Shown here: piece by piece, positions 7,044 to 7,524 of the stretch
How the letters are laid out: each line of letters opens with the position of its first letter
Position numbering within the stretch: position 1 is the first letter of the stretch
The notes under the pieces: model-generated
Seen by the model: the letters and a program-made list of their open reading frames with translations, nothing else
Told to the model about the DNA's origin: nothing
The model's database searches: none
Made by a program: the position numbers and the translations under genes
Assembly: GCA_050330055.1 (NCBI GenBank)
Contig: JBHJOF010000414.1
Location: 1-7,524 of the forward strand
Reading direction: 5' to 3'
DNA: 7,524 nucleotides
DNA from: JBHJOF01 sp050330055
GTDB taxonomy: Bacteria; Pseudomonadota; Alphaproteobacteria; Kiloniellales; JAKSDN01

Positions 7044-7524
7044 GATGCTTGGATTTCGTTCGAGGTGTCATGCGGCTCGGTTCGGTGTCGCCCGGCCGGT
7101 AGGCCGTTGGTTTGGCTCGGTATCGGAGGTGCGTAGTGGAGGGCGATGTCCACTTCCCGCTCCCCCACCACGATCTCTTGGGTGATGCTCTCGATGAGGT
7201 CGCGGCGGACCTCTGCCGGCACCTCCTCCCAGTTCGCGCAGAGGTCCTGGGCGTTGTGGATGATCTGGTCGCTTGAGAGGTAGTGCATCTTGAGGATGTC
7301 GCGCTCGGCCTGGACCCGGGGGATCTGCTCCTCGATCTGCTTGAGGCGAGTCTCAAGAGGCCGATAGCGCTTGCCGAAGCCTTCCTTGGGTATCTCGTCG
7401 TCGAGATAGAGCCGGTAGAGCTTGTCCATCTCGCGCTGCACGCGCCCATGCTCGGCCTCAAGCTTCTGCACGAGCTCCTCCTTACCTTGGAGCACCTGGT
7501 CAGTCTCCTTCAGGTAGGCCGTGA
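6968..7524 (-). CDS. Large serine recombinase, C-terminal part
   Basis: An open frame on the minus strand enters from the right edge and ends at a stop at 6968-6970, giving 184 visible residues. It shows a charged coiled coil (EELVQKLEAEHGRVQREMDKLY ... LETRLKQIEEQIPRVQ, interrupted by LYLDDEIPKEGFGKRY) and then LSSDQIIHNAQDLCANW, VRRDLIESITQEIVVGE and IALHYAPP. This is the tail of large serine recombinases of the Pin-related, recombinase/zinc-ribbon type. The catalytic Ser domain must lie beyond 7524. The enzyme integrates and excises mobile DNA. Its C-terminus points at the comM break, and its last 13 or so codons come from antisense comM sequence, so the native end in an excised element would differ. 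Whether the gene is complete cannot be judged here. Confidence 0.78.
   Translation of the reverse strand, partial: TAYLKETDQVLQGKEELVQKLEAEHGRVQREMDKLYRLYLDDEIPKEGFGKRYRPLETRLKQIEEQIPRVQAERDILKMHYLSSDQIIHNAQDLCANWEEVPAEVRRDLIESITQEIVVGEREVDIALHYAPPIPSQTNGLPAGRHRTEPHDTSNEIQASQRNDGSLATRPQGFMAATSCTRAG
7008..7012. other. Junction of comM and mobile element (candidate attachment site)
   Basis: Homology of the plus-strand protein to ComM stops after ATGAATCCCTG (6999-7009), where the family would continue with the codons for CRCG. The sequence from about 7010 belongs to the recombinase side. This is the likely att crossover; the exact core cannot be set without the other end. Confidence 0.6.
7011..7524. 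mobile_element. Left end of an integrative element inserted in comM
   Basis: The right end of the window carries a serine recombinase directly abutting a disrupted chromosomal gene, the usual layout of an integrase next to its attachment site. The element extends past the window. comM is also a recurrent island target in other bacteria (the AbaR islands of Acinetobacter), though those use a different transposition system. Cargo is unknown. Confidence 0.65.

Overview
The window is GC-rich DNA with alphaproteobacterial signatures. Support comes from a FixL-type PAS kinase, a PleC/DivJ-style kinase domain, a perfect CtrA box, and an intergenic palindromic repeat of a kind I recall from Rhizobiales and Rhodospirillales genomes. 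Genus cannot be fixed from this stretch.

Layout, left to right. (1) The 3' end of a TolC/NodT-type outer-membrane efflux gene (to 479). (2) A soluble histidine kinase (566-2074) with two almost identical FixL-like PAS domains, both keeping the haem-ligand His and the distal Arg, followed by a phytochrome-type kinase core. (3) A compact three-gene set: an Rcp1-type single-domain response regulator (2315-2761), a receiver protein with a C-terminal helical domain that resembles the KaiA/RsbU fold (2783-3658), and kaiB (3655-3948), whose GTG start overlaps the previous stop. (4) A 107-bp repeat with 9-bp inverted ends that contains the kaiB stop codon (3945-4051). (5) A perfect CtrA box (4099-4114), then a soluble hybrid kinase with an N-terminal receiver lacking its phospho-acceptor Asp, a PAS domain and a HisKA/HATPase core (4201-5793). 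(6) A comM/yifB gene (5973 onward) broken after MNP near 7010, where a mobile element begins. The C-terminal part of a large serine recombinase reads toward the break on the minus strand.

The central result is a probable non-cyanobacterial clock-like module. A KaiA-like protein (receiver plus KaiA-type C-terminal domain, 291 aa, close to the length of KaiA) lies directly before kaiB, in the kaiA-kaiB order of cyanobacteria, and two kinases and an Rcp1-type regulator flank it. No kaiC is in the window. One model (inference) is that the haem-PAS kinase senses oxygen or redox state and phosphorylates the Rcp1-type regulator and/or the KaiA-like receiver. That would tie KaiB, and a KaiC encoded elsewhere, to respiratory state, while the CtrA-controlled downstream kinase would link the locus to the cell cycle. 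The right end is an unrelated island boundary: comM carries both a lost Walker A lysine and a truncation, so it is a pseudogene.
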